Of a stretch of 64,000 bases of DNA, positions 45,030 through 53,637 are shown one piece after another. Location: NCBI GenBank assembly GCA_965651265.1, contig CBFGRV010000002.1, positions 62,001 through 126,000 of the forward strand, read 5' to 3'. The position numbers were made by a program, and so were the translations under genes. Numbering within the stretch: the first letter of the stretch is position 1; each line of letters opens with the position of its first letter. Below the pieces are notes generated by a model. It did not search any database and had not been told where the DNA came from. It saw only the letters and a list, made by a program, of their open reading frames with translations. This DNA comes from CBFGRV01 sp965651265 (GTDB lineage Bacteria > Bacteroidota > Rhodothermia > Rhodothermales > VXPQ01).

Positions 45030-46178
45030 ATGGCAGGTCTCTACCTCCATATCCCCTTCTGTTCGCAGCGCTGCGTGTACTGCGACTTCTATTTCACGAC
45101 CACGCAGCGCAACCATGGCCCGTTCGTGGAGGCCATGCGCGTCGAGCTCGATTATTACGCCTCGCAGTACGGCGGCGGGGAGCCGATCGAGACCATCTAT
45201 CTGGGTGGTGGTACTCCGTCATTGCTCGCCCTCGAAGATCTGGCTCGTCTGCTTCAGGGCATCTATTCGGGATTCGATGTGGAGCACGTCCGCGAGACCA
45301 CGATCGAGGTCAATCCGGAGGACGCGTCCGAGGACTACTTGAGCGGCATCAAGTCGCTCGGCTTCGATCGGCTCAGCATCGGCATCCAATCGTTCTATGC
45401 GTCGGATCTCGAATTCATGAACAGAAGCCACTCGGCGGAGCAGGCCGAGTCTGCCGTCGAGAACGCCAAGAAGGTTGGCTTTGAGAATATTTCCGTGGAT
45501 CTGATCTTCGGCCTCCCCGATCAACCTGAAGAGTACTGGTACGCGAACCTCGAAAAAGTCGTCCGTATGGAGATTCCTCATGTATCGACCTATAATCTGA
45601 CGGTCGAAGAGCGGACGCCGCTCGCGAAGATGGTGCAGCGCGGCATCGTGCAACCGCCGCCGGAGGAAGAGTGGGAAGAGCGATATGTGTTCACGATGAA
45701 GTACCTGAGAGAGCACGGATACGAGCACTATGAGATCTCCAGCTTCGCAAAACCTGGTATGCGCTCCCTGCACAATCAGGTGTACTGGTCTCATCGAAAC
45801 TATCTGGGATTGGGTCCCTCCGCCCATTCGTTCTGGTGGCGCGGACTACCGGCTCAACGGTGGTACAACGAGCGAAACCTCCGCCGGTATGAGGCCCTCC
45901 TGCACCAGCACACCCTTCCACTCGGAGGTCGCGAGCACCTCTCGCTGGATCAGCTCGCAAACGAGTACATATTGCTGCGGCTTCGGACGTCCGACGGCCT
46001 CGACCTCGGCCACTTCGAGAGTCGCTACGGGGTGGACCTGCTCTTCGAGAAGGCCGATGAGATTGCGGAACTTGAAGGGCGTGGATACATCCAGCCGCTT
46101 GACGGCCGGCGCTTGAGCCTCACCGACGAAGGAAAACTGCTGTGCGACGCCATCACCACACGACTACTTCTCGATTGA
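45030..46178 (+). CDS. hemW: Radical SAM haem chaperone HemW-like (coproporphyrinogen oxidase family)
   Basis: About 382 residues from the ATG at 45030. The radical-SAM cluster motif C-x3-C-x2-C is in PFCSQRCVYCDF, and the HemW patterns IYLGGGTPSLL, EVNPED, and SIGIQSF are all present, with HSAEQAESAVENA after. HemW proteins bind haem and deliver it to respiratory enzymes; older annotations call them oxygen-independent coproporphyrinogen oxidase, but the HemN-specific extra cysteine is not seen. A TTG at 45018 adds four residues and is less likely. The stop overlaps the likely start of the first DUF192 gene. Confidence 0.92.
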   Translation: MAGLYLHIPFCSQRCVYCDFYFTTTQRNHGPFVEAMRVELDYYASQYGGGEPIETIYLGGGTPSLLALEDLARLLQGIYSGFDVEHVRETTIEVNPEDASEDYLSGIKSLGFDRLSIGIQSFYASDLEFMNRSHSAEQAESAVENAKKVGFENISVDLIFGLPDQPEEYWYANLEKVVRMEIPHVSTYNLTVEERTPLAKMVQRGIVQPPPEEEWEERYVFTMKYLREHGYEHYEISSFAKPGMRSLHNQVYWSHRNYLGLGPSAHSFWWRGLPAQRWYNERNLRRYEALLHQHTLPLGGREHLSLDQLANEYILLRLRTSDGLDLGHFESRYGVDLLFEKADEIAELEGRGYIQPLDGRRLSLTDEGKLLCDAITTRLLLD

Positions 46179-46693
46179 CCCAGGTCCGCGGGAGATTGTT
46201 CGGCGGGCCACAGCTCCTTGCACTGATCGCGGTGATGCTATTGACGGGATGCGGATCGGACGGTCGGGACTTGCCCGTCATCAGCACGGACGTCCCCTTT
46301 CAGAAAGAGGGCACGTTGAGTTTCCTGACGCCCGATGGGGATACTGTGCAGACCATCGACATCGAGATCGCCGAAACCGATGTGGAGCGCGCCACCGGCC
46401 TGATGCGCAGGCGCGCGCTCCCGGCAAATAGCGGTATGCTCTTCATCATGGACGACGAGGACACGACCGGCTTCTGGATGAAAAATACTCCCCTACCGCT
46501 CGACATCATGTTCGTCGCGGCCGATTCTCACATCATCAACATCGTGAGGCGAACGACGCCTTTCTCGGAGGAAGTAATTCGGCCGGCGGCGCCGAAAAAG
46601 TTCGTCGTGGAGGTTCGCGGAGGGTACTCGGATCGGTTGGGCATCACGGAGGGTATGCGCATCGCGTGGTCGCGGGATGGAGTGGCGCCATGA
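46175..46693 (+). CDS. DUF192 lipoprotein, first of a tandem pair
   Basis: About 172 residues. A lipobox signal peptide (LLALIAVMLLTGC) precedes a DUF192 domain: IDIEIAETDVERATGLMRRR, GMLFIMDDEDTTGFWMKNT, and LPLDIMFVAADSHI. DUF192 proteins are small exported beta-barrels of unclear function. I favour the TTG at 46175, overlapping the hemW TGA, because it gives a short n-region; a GTG at 46142 would add 11 residues with a His cluster. The downstream paralog overlaps by ATGA. Confidence 0.85.
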   Translation: MTQVRGRLFGGPQLLALIAVMLLTGCGSDGRDLPVISTDVPFQKEGTLSFLTPDGDTVQTIDIEIAETDVERATGLMRRRALPANSGMLFIMDDEDTTGFWMKNTPLPLDIMFVAADSHIINIVRRTTPFSEEVIRPAAPKKFVVEVRGGYSDRLGITEGMRIAWSRDGVAP

Positions 46694-47193
46694 GATGGGG
46701 ATGCGCACTGGTGATCGCAGGTGCCCTCCTGGTGGGATGCGGGGATATGGGTGGGCGCGACGGAGATGATACCGGTGAGCCGGCGGTCACCATCCCGTTT
46801 CGGAAAGATGGTGAGCTAACCTTCTTCGCGGGTGATGACGCTGAGATCGTCACCATCGATATCGAGATCGCCGACTCAGATTCGTCACGTCAGCGGGGTT
46901 TGATGCAGCGGGATTCCCTTGCGGAGCGCGCGGGAATGCTATTCATCTTCCCGATTCAGGAGACGCAGAGCTTCTGGATGGCCAACACGCCGCTGGCGCT
47001 TGATCTTATTTTTGTGGATGCCGACTCGCAGATCGTCGACATCGCGAAATACACACGCCCCTACAGCACGCGGAGCATAGTATCGGCGGCGCCCGCGCGC
47101 TACGTCATCGAAGTTCGCGCAGGATTTTGCGATACGTACGGAATTAGCGAAGGGCAGACCGTGCGCTGGATGCGGACAGTGGACGGAGGCTGA
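46690..47193 (+). CDS. DUF192 lipoprotein, second of a tandem pair
   Basis: About 167 residues from the ATG at 46690, which overlaps the previous TGA (ATGA). It has a lipobox signal (ALVIAGALLVGC) and a DUF192 domain parallel to its neighbour: IDIEIADSDSSRQRGLMQRD, GMLFIFPIQETQSFWMANT, PLALDLIFVDADSQI. The shared frame IPFRKDG/VPFQKEG before the domain shows a tandem duplication. A frame from 46666 adds eight residues before the signal and is less likely. Confidence 0.88.
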   Translation: MRWGCALVIAGALLVGCGDMGGRDGDDTGEPAVTIPFRKDGELTFFAGDDAEIVTIDIEIADSDSSRQRGLMQRDSLAERAGMLFIFPIQETQSFWMANTPLALDLIFVDADSQIVDIAKYTRPYSTRSIVSAAPARYVIEVRAGFCDTYGISEGQTVRWMRTVDGG

Positions 47194-47238
47194 GGGCGGT
47201 TCCACGCCCTTGGTCGTCACTGAGAATGGTCGACTGGA

Positions 47239-47574
47239 CTAGAGCCCGAAACTCTCGCCACAGGCGCACGTCCGGGCGGCTTGCGGATTCAGAAAATGAA
47301 AGCCGGCTCCCTCGAGGCCGTCGGAGAAGTCTAGCTCTGTGCCGCTCAGGTAGACGCGGCTTCGGCGATCCAGGACGATGCGTACGTCGCCGATCTGCAT
47401 TACGCGATCTCCTTCCTGCTCCGTGGTATCCCAGCCGAGATCGTAGGTCAGACCCGAGCACCCGCCGGGCACGACTGCGACGCGCAGCATGGTGTCGGCG
47501 AGATCGACGTGCTCGTTGGCCGCGATCTCACGAATCTTCTCCAGTGCTCGATCGGTGATGAGAATGTCTTCCAT
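47239..47574 (-). CDS. A-type iron-sulfur carrier (IscA/SufA/ErpA family)
   Basis: A 111-residue protein that carries Fe-S clusters or iron to apo-proteins. The three conserved cysteines are in GGCSGLTYDLGWD and the C-terminal CACGESF (C-x-C). The conserved FHFLNPQA block precedes them. It faces away from the suf operon and shares a 309-bp divergent region with sufB, so it may be coregulated. Family cannot be narrowed to IscA, SufA or ErpA with certainty. Confidence 0.93.
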   Translation of the reverse strand: MEDILITDRALEKIREIAANEHVDLADTMLRVAVVPGGCSGLTYDLGWDTTEQEGDRVMQIGDVRIVLDRRSRVYLSGTELDFSDGLEGAGFHFLNPQAARTCACGESFGL

Positions 47575-47883
47575 CGTACTACCAGGCGGATTCGCCGCAT
47601 TGCGTTCGGCATGCTAATGCTCGATGCTCCGGCAGGTTTCGCACGCACCGGGGGGTGGACCCGTAGATTCGTAGCGCAATCGGCCCCACTGAGCGAGGCG
47701 TTTTCGTGCCCTGTGCGAACACTGGATGAAGGGGCTATCCGAAGAGGAACGAAGGCCTCGTGAATCTTGTTGTAATCGGGCGTTTACACATTGGCATTGT
47801 GTTAACGCTTGTTTACAATCCATCGTACACAGCCACGTACCGGCCATCGGCCGGACATCTCTAGATAGATCCAGGCGAGAAGC
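47575..47883. other. 309-bp divergent control region between iscA-like gene and sufB
   Basis: No coding frame is convincing. The right half is AT-richer and holds the suf promoter and dyad (47780-47819). The left half shows no good promoter pair for the iscA-like gene by eye. A GTTTACA motif occurs twice (47782-47788 and 47811-47817). Confidence 0.5.
47780..47819 (+). promoter_or_regulatory. suf operon promoter with overlapping dyad operator
   Basis: TTGGCA (47791-47796) and TACAAT (47814-47819) are 17 bp apart, close to sigma-70 consensus, and would start transcription near 47826, about 58 nt before the sufB ATG. The -35 lies in the spacer of an inverted repeat: GCGTTTACACA (47780-47790) and TGTGTTAACGC (47798-47808), 10 of 11 positions pairing. 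That geometry suits repression by a dimeric regulator such as an Rrf2/IscR-type or other Fe-S sensor; the binder is not identified. Confidence 0.6.
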
Positions 47884-49347
47884 ATGGCGATTACCGAGAC
47901 GGAGTTTCTGCAGCAGGTAGCAGATACCGATTACAAATACGGATGGGAGACCCCGGTCGAATCCGACGTCATCCCGAAGGGAATCAACGAGGACATCGTT
48001 CGGATGATATCCGCCAAGAAGCAGGAGCCGGAGTGGCTCCTCGAATGGCGACTGAAGGCCTTTCACTACTGGAAGACGCTTGCCGAAGATCGCGATCGAT
48101 ATCCGCGCTGGGCGCACATCCGATACCCCACGATAGACTTTCAGGACATCACCTACTATGCCTCCCCCACCAGGAAGCCTCGCTACGAAAGCCTGGACGA
48201 GGTTGATCCGGAGCTGCTGGAGACGTTTGAGCGCCTGGGAATTCCGCTCAAGGAGCAGGAGAAACTGGCCGGCGTCGCGGTGGACGCCGTGATGGACAGC
48301 GTTTCCGTCCACACCACGTTCAAGGAAGAGCTGGCCGAGCGGGGCATCATCTTTTGCTCTTTCGGTGAGGCCGTGCAGGAGCATCCGGAGCTCGTCCGCA
48401 AGTACATGGGTTCGGTAGTCCCCTATACGGACAACTTCTACGCGGCGCTGAATTCTGCCGTGTTCTCCGACGGCTCCTTCTGCTACATCCCGAAGGGCGT
48501 CCGATGCCCGATGGAGCTCTCAACCTATTTCCGGATCAATCAGGCCGGTACCGGGCAGTTCGAGCGTACGCTCATCGTGGCCGAAGAGGGGAGCTACGTG
48601 AGTTACCTGGAGGGTTGTACGGCGCCACAACGTGACGAAAATCAGCTGCATGCTGCCGTTGTGGAGATCATCGCCGAGAAGAACGCCGAGGTCAAGTACT
48701 CCACCATCCAGAACTGGTATCCTGGTGATGCCGAAGGCAAGGGTGGCGTCTACAACTTCGTGACCAAACGCGGGATCTGCCGCGGGGATCACGCCAAGAT
48801 CTCGTGGACCCAGCTCGAGACGGGATCCGCCATCACGTGGAAGTACCCGAGCGTGATCCTCAAGGGCGACCATTCGGTGGGCGAGTTTTACTCGGTGGCG
48901 TTCACGAAGGGCCACCAGCAGGCCGACACCGGAACGAAGATGACCCACATCGGCAAGAACACGCGGAGCACCATCATATCGAAGGGTATTTCCGCCGGGG
49001 TCAGCAACAACTCATACCGCGGCCTGGTGCGGATCAACAAGGGCGCGGAGAACGCACGCAACTTCTCCCAGTGTGACTCGATGCTGCTCGGAGACAAGTG
49101 CGGCGCACACACCTTCCCCTACATCGAAATCAACAATCCCACGGCGCAAGTGGAGCACGAGGCGACGACCTCCAAGGTGGGCGAGGACCAGATCTTCTAC
49201 TGCAATCAGCGCGGAATCGGTGAGGAGCAAGCCATCAAGCTCATCGTCAACGGCTTCTGCAAGGAGATCCTGGCGAAGCTCCCGATGGAATTCGCCGTCG
49301 AGGCTCAGAAGCTGCTCGACATCGAGCTCGAGGGGAGCGTAGGGTAA
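47884..49347 (+). CDS. sufB: Fe-S cluster assembly scaffold protein SufB
   Basis: A 487-residue beta-helical scaffold that forms SufBC2D and builds nascent clusters. Diagnostic stretches are YIPKGVRCPMELSTYFRIN, TLIVAEEGSYVSYLEGCTA, and NFSQCDSMLLGDKCGAH with the cysteine required for cluster assembly, followed by VEHEATTSKVGEDQIFYC. It is the first gene of the suf operon, 36 bp before sufC. Confidence 0.97.
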   Translation: MAITETEFLQQVADTDYKYGWETPVESDVIPKGINEDIVRMISAKKQEPEWLLEWRLKAFHYWKTLAEDRDRYPRWAHIRYPTIDFQDITYYASPTRKPRYESLDEVDPELLETFERLGIPLKEQEKLAGVAVDAVMDSVSVHTTFKEELAERGIIFCSFGEAVQEHPELVRKYMGSVVPYTDNFYAALNSAVFSDGSFCYIPKGVRCPMELSTYFRINQAGTGQFERTLIVAEEGSYVSYLEGCTAPQRDENQLHAAVVEIIAEKNAEVKYSTIQNWYPGDAEGKGGVYNFVTKRGICRGDHAKISWTQLETGSAITWKYPSVILKGDHSVGEFYSVAFTKGHQQADTGTKMTHIGKNTRSTIISKGISAGVSNNSYRGLVRINKGAENARNFSQCDSMLLGDKCGAHTFPYIEINNPTAQVEHEATTSKVGEDQIFYCNQRGIGEEQAIKLIVNGFCKEILAKLPMEFAVEAQKLLDIELEGSVG

Positions 49348-49383
49348 CATTCATCATCCAACTTTCAACCATAACTGCTAGGA

Positions 49384-50145
49384 ATGGCATTGCTGCAGAT
49401 AGAAAACCTTCACGCTAAGATCGAAGATCAGGAGATCCTTCGAGGCGTCGATCTCGTCGTCAACCCGGGCGAGGTACATGCGATCATGGGCCCCAACGGC
49501 TCCGGCAAGAGTACGTTAGCCTCCGTGCTCGCGGGTCGCGAGGAATACGAGGTAACGGCCGGGATGGTGCTCTATGACGGCAAGGATCTGCTCGAAATGG
49601 CTCCGGACGAACGGGCCCTCGAGGGCATTTTCCTCGCCTTTCAGTATCCCGTAGAACTCCCCGGTGTGAGTATGAACAACTTCCTGCGCCAGGCGCTCAA
49701 CGAGCAGCGCGCACACCGCGGTCTGGAGCCACTGGGCGCGGCGGAATTTCTGAAGCTCATGCGAGAGCGTGCCCGGCTCGTCGAGCTTGACCCGCAGCTG
49801 ATGAGCCGCTCGGTCAACGAAGGCTTCTCGGGGGGCGAGAAGAAGCGCAATGAGATCTTTCAGCTGGCCATGCTGGAACCGCGACTCGCCGTGCTGGACG
49901 AGACGGACTCCGGACTCGACATCGATGCATTGCGCGTCGTAGCCGACGGCGTCAACAAGCTTCGTTCGGAGGACCGCTCCTTCGTCGTCATCACGCACTA
50001 CCAGAGGCTGCTCAATTACATCGTACCGGACTTCGTCCACGTGATGGTCGGCGGCCGCATTGTGCGCTCGGGCGACAAGGATCTGGCTCTCGAGCTCGAG
50101 GAGAAGGGCTACGAGTGGATCCGTGAAGAGGCCGTTGTAGCATGA
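49384..50145 (+). CDS. sufC: Fe-S cluster assembly ATPase SufC
   Basis: A 253-residue soluble ABC-type ATPase of the SufBCD complex. Walker A is GPNGSGKST, the signature is FSGGEKKRNEIFQ, Walker B is LAVLDETDSGLD and the switch His is in VITHYQRLL. The SufC-specific FLAFQYPVELPGVSM is present. Its TGA overlaps the sufD ATG (ATGA, 50142-50145). Confidence 0.97.
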   Translation: MALLQIENLHAKIEDQEILRGVDLVVNPGEVHAIMGPNGSGKSTLASVLAGREEYEVTAGMVLYDGKDLLEMAPDERALEGIFLAFQYPVELPGVSMNNFLRQALNEQRAHRGLEPLGAAEFLKLMRERARLVELDPQLMSRSVNEGFSGGEKKRNEIFQLAMLEPRLAVLDETDSGLDIDALRVVADGVNKLRSEDRSFVVITHYQRLLNYIVPDFVHVMVGGRIVRSGDKDLALELEEKGYEWIREEAVVA

Positions 50146-51491
50146 CGAGTAGCAGATTGGATATGCCCAGAACGATGCAACAGATCAAGCTGGAGGATCG
50201 CTACGTCGCCGCCTTCGAGCGGAACGTGGGCCGAACGCTGAACGGCACGAATGCCAGAATTCAGGCGTTGCGGCACGAGGCGATCGGTCGGTTTCAGACG
50301 CTCGGATTTCCGGATCGAAGAAACGAAGCCTGGAAGTACACGAACATCGCACATGCCCTCCAGCACGAGTATGAAATCGTAGCCGTTCCACCCGTACCCG
50401 AGGTCACCGCCGATGAGATCGATCGGTTCGTGATTCCGGATCTGGAGGCGCACCTGATCGTGCTCGTGAATGGCCGCTTCTCGAGTGAACATTCGCGGAT
50501 TGGCCCGCTTCCGGATGGTGTGATCATCGACAGCCTGGAGAAGGCCGCTCGCTCACACGCGGACATCGTAGATCAGTACTTCGGACGCTATGCATCCGCC
50601 GAGCAGGACGTGTTTGCCGCGCTGAATACGGCATTCACGCTGGATGGCTTATTCGTGTACGTCCCAAAGGGCAAGCTGCTGGAGACGCCCTTGCACGTGA
50701 TCAACATCCAGAAAGTGGATGATGATCTCTTCCTGCAGCCTCGGCATCTGCTCGTGTTCGAGGAAGCGAGCATGGTTCGGATCCTTGAGACGGGCCACTC
50801 GCTGACCGGCGCAAAGACGTTCACGAACTCCGTCGCGGAGGTGTATGTCGGCACGGGTGCCAATGTGGAGTTGTACTCCATTCAGGACTTCGGAAGTGCA
50901 GCCACGTCGGTCGTCAACCTGTATGCCTACCAGCAGCGTTCGAGCGTGTTTTCGATGAGCACGTTCACATTCACGGGCGAGATCGTTCGAAACAATTTGA
51001 GCGTCCTTCCCGACGCCGAGCATTGCGAATCGCACCTGTACGGACTCTTCTTGCCGAAGGGGAAGACGCATGTAGACAATCACACACTCGTTGATCATGC
51101 GAAGCCCGATTGTGTGAGCAATGAGCTGTATAAGGGTGTATTGGATGACCAGGCGTCCGGCGTCTTCAACGGAAAGGTTTACGTTCGGCCCGATGCGCAG
51201 CGAATCAACGCGTTTCAGGAGAACAAGAGCATCCTGCTGAGCGAATCGGCCACGATGAATTCGAAGCCGGAGCTGGAGATCTATGCGGATGACGTGAAGT
51301 GCAGTCACGGCGCCACGACGGGGCAGCTCGACGGAGAGGCACTCTTCTATCTGCGGTCGCGCGGCATCTCTGAGAATCTCGCTCGAGGCATGCTGCTGCA
51401 TGCATTCGCAGGAGATGTCATCGACACGGTAAAGCTGGAGCCCGTCCGTCGGCTGCTCGACGAGCGCGTGACGGAGCGATTCGGCTGGTAA
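50142..51491 (+). CDS. sufD: Fe-S cluster assembly protein SufD
   Basis: A 449-residue paralog of SufB that completes SufBC2D. The N-terminal half (FPDRRNEAWKYTNIAHAL) and the beta-helix end with DDVKCSHGATTGQLDGEALFYLRSRGIS, including the conserved CSHGAT histidine, are typical. Translation is coupled to sufC. Another in-frame ATG at 50163 (MPRTMQQ) is possible as a start. Confidence 0.95.
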   Translation: MTSSRLDMPRTMQQIKLEDRYVAAFERNVGRTLNGTNARIQALRHEAIGRFQTLGFPDRRNEAWKYTNIAHALQHEYEIVAVPPVPEVTADEIDRFVIPDLEAHLIVLVNGRFSSEHSRIGPLPDGVIIDSLEKAARSHADIVDQYFGRYASAEQDVFAALNTAFTLDGLFVYVPKGKLLETPLHVINIQKVDDDLFLQPRHLLVFEEASMVRILETGHSLTGAKTFTNSVAEVYVGTGANVELYSIQDFGSAATSVVNLYAYQQRSSVFSMSTFTFTGEIVRNNLSVLPDAEHCESHLYGLFLPKGKTHVDNHTLVDHAKPDCVSNELYKGVLDDQASGVFNGKVYVRPDAQRINAFQENKSILLSESATMNSKPELEIYADDVKCSHGATTGQLDGEALFYLRSRGISENLARGMLLHAFAGDVIDTVKLEPVRRLLDERVTERFGW

Positions 51492-51511
51492 GAATCGGTA
51501 CGAGGGAAGCC

Positions 51512-52783
51512 ATGAATACAGCAGAGACTGGGATCGTCGGTGCGGAGACCGCGGCGGCCCGCTCCCGTTTCGATGTCGAGCGGATCCGCGGAGAGTTTCC
51601 GGCTCTGCAGCAACAGGTGTATGGCCGTCCCCTCGTATACCTCGACAATGCCGCGACCTCGCAGAAGCCGCAGCGCGTCATCGATCGACTCGCGAACTAC
51701 TATTCGACCGAGAACAGCAATGTGCATCGCGGGGTGCATTTCCTGAGCCAGACGGCCACGGATGCCTACGAATCCGCGCGCCGGTCCATTGCCGGGTTCA
51801 TCGGGGCCGAATCCGACCACGAGGTGATCTTCACACGAGGTACCACAGAAGCGATCAATCTCGTGGCCGCTTCGTTCGGGCCGCTGCGCATCGGGCGGGG
51901 AGATATCGTGCTCGTCACCGAGATGGAGCACCATTCGAACATCGTGCCGTGGCAACTTCTCTGCGAGCGGGTCGGGGCACGGCTGGGGGTCGTACCCATC
52001 TCAGACGGCGGCGAGATCATCTACGAGGAGTATGAGCGGATGCTGTCCGAGCGGGTGAAGCTCGTCGCCGTGGCGCATGTATCCAATACGCTCGGCACGA
52101 TCAACCCCATCGAGCAGATGATCGAAGATGCGCATGGCTTCGGCATCCCCGTGTTGATCGATGGGGCGCAGGCAGTGCCCCATATGAAGGTAGATGTGCG
52201 TCGCCTAAACGCGGACTTCTACTGCTTCTCGGCCCACAAGATGTTTGGTCCGACCGGCATAGGCATCCTGTACGCCAGGTCTCGCCACCTGGAGGAGATG
52301 CCCCCCTATCAGGGCGGCGGCGACATGATCGACACCGTGGCGTTCGAGGGCAGCACGTACAATGAGCCTCCGCATAAATTCGAGGCCGGGACGCCCAATA
52401 TAGCAGGCGCCATCGGGCTAGGTGAGGCCGTGGAGTTCATGCAGGAGATCGGACATGACCGCATCGCGGCTCACGAGACCGACCTGCTCGCCTATGCCAC
52501 CGAGCAACTGAGCGAGATAGACGGAATCCGATTCTACGGTCAGGCCGCCAACAAGGCCTCGGTGGTGTCCTTCCTCGTGGATGACGTGCATCCCTACGAT
52601 GCCGGCACCATCCTGGACCGTCTCGGCATCGCCGTGCGGACTGGCCACCACTGCACGCAGCCTCTCATGGGCCGATTTGGGATATCCGGTACGGTGCGCG
52701 CCTCCTTCGCCCTGTACAACACCCGAGCCGATGTCGATGCACTGGTAGCCGGCGTACGGAAGGTGAAAGAGATGTTCGCGTGA
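51512..52783 (+). CDS. sufS: Cysteine desulfurase SufS
   Basis: A 423-residue PLP enzyme that takes sulfur from cysteine as persulfide. The PLP lysine is Lys243 in SAHKMFGPTGIG, the catalytic cysteine is Cys381 in GHHCTQPLM, and the start YLDNAATSQKPQ is typical of class II desulfurases. The neighbouring sufE supplies the acceptor. It lies 20 bp after sufD. Confidence 0.97.
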   Translation: MNTAETGIVGAETAAARSRFDVERIRGEFPALQQQVYGRPLVYLDNAATSQKPQRVIDRLANYYSTENSNVHRGVHFLSQTATDAYESARRSIAGFIGAESDHEVIFTRGTTEAINLVAASFGPLRIGRGDIVLVTEMEHHSNIVPWQLLCERVGARLGVVPISDGGEIIYEEYERMLSERVKLVAVAHVSNTLGTINPIEQMIEDAHGFGIPVLIDGAQAVPHMKVDVRRLNADFYCFSAHKMFGPTGIGILYARSRHLEEMPPYQGGGDMIDTVAFEGSTYNEPPHKFEAGTPNIAGAIGLGEAVEFMQEIGHDRIAAHETDLLAYATEQLSEIDGIRFYGQAANKASVVSFLVDDVHPYDAGTILDRLGIAVRTGHHCTQPLMGRFGISGTVRASFALYNTRADVDALVAGVRKVKEMFA

Positions 52784-52795
52784 CATCGAGTGAGT

Positions 52796-53236
52796 ATGAC
52801 GCAGCAGGACACCATTCAGAACCGAGCCGATGCCATTGTCGAGGAATTCGCATTCTTCGATGACTGGATGGGTAGATACGAATACCTCATCGAGCTCGGG
52901 CAGTCCATGCCGCTCATCGAGGACGAGTACAAGACGGATGAGTTCAAGATCAGAGGGTGTCAGTCGCAGGTGTGGGTGCGGCCTGATTACCGCGACGGGC
53001 TCATCTATTACAAGGGGGATAGCGACGCACTGATTACGAAGGGCCTCGTGGCCCTGCTCGTGCGTGTCCTCTCCGGACAGCCACCCGAGGCGGTCGCGTC
53101 AGCCGACCTCTCCTTTCTCGAGCAGATCGGAATGATGGAGCACTTATCCACCACGCGCAAGAATGGCCTGGCTCAGATGGTGAAGCAACTGCAGAGCTAC
53201 GCCCGGTCGAAGGTACAGTCGATGAACGGCAGCTGA
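52796..53236 (+). CDS. sufE: Sulfur acceptor protein SufE
   Basis: A 146-residue protein that accepts persulfide from SufS. The catalytic cysteine (about residue 55) lies in KIRGCQSQVWV, preceded by the family block DDWMGRYEYLIELG. A GTG at 52790 is two codons upstream and is also possible. It is 12 bp after sufS and 12 bp before sufT. Confidence 0.95.
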   Translation: MTQQDTIQNRADAIVEEFAFFDDWMGRYEYLIELGQSMPLIEDEYKTDEFKIRGCQSQVWVRPDYRDGLIYYKGDSDALITKGLVALLVRVLSGQPPEAVASADLSFLEQIGMMEHLSTTRKNGLAQMVKQLQSYARSKVQSMNGS

Positions 53237-53248
53237 CGCTGCAAACCC

Positions 53249-53578
53249 ATGGAAGACAAGCAGCAAGTCACGACCGAGGATCTCGAAAAGCAGGTCATCG
53301 AGGTTCTCAAGACCATCTACGACCCCGAGATCCCGATCAACATCTACGAGCTCGGGCTGATCTATGAAGTGAAAGTCCATGAGGATCGGTCGGTTTACGT
53401 GAAGATGACCCTCACCGCACCGAACTGCCCGGTGGCCGACATCCTGCCTCAACAGGTCGAGTGGGGTATTGCGTCGATCCCCGACGTCTCGGACGTGCGC
53501 GTCGAACTGACTTTCGATCCGCCCTTTACCATCGAGATGATGTCGGACGAGGCAAAGCTCACGCTGGGCTTCATGTAG
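53249..53578 (+). CDS. sufT: Fe-S cluster maturation protein SufT (DUF59/MIP18 family)
   Basis: A 109-residue MIP18-like protein. The DUF59 signature is VLKTIYDPEIPINIYELGLI, and the conserved cysteine is in LTAPNCPVADILPQQV. SufT helps mature Fe-S proteins, especially under high demand, and commonly ends suf operons, as here. Confidence 0.95.
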   Translation: MEDKQQVTTEDLEKQVIEVLKTIYDPEIPINIYELGLIYEVKVHEDRSVYVKMTLTAPNCPVADILPQQVEWGIASIPDVSDVRVELTFDPPFTIEMMSDEAKLTLGFM

Positions 53579-53637
53579 CACACATTTCGCCACCTGACCT
53601 GGAATACTCGAAGACTATAGCACTGGCTCGTGGCATC

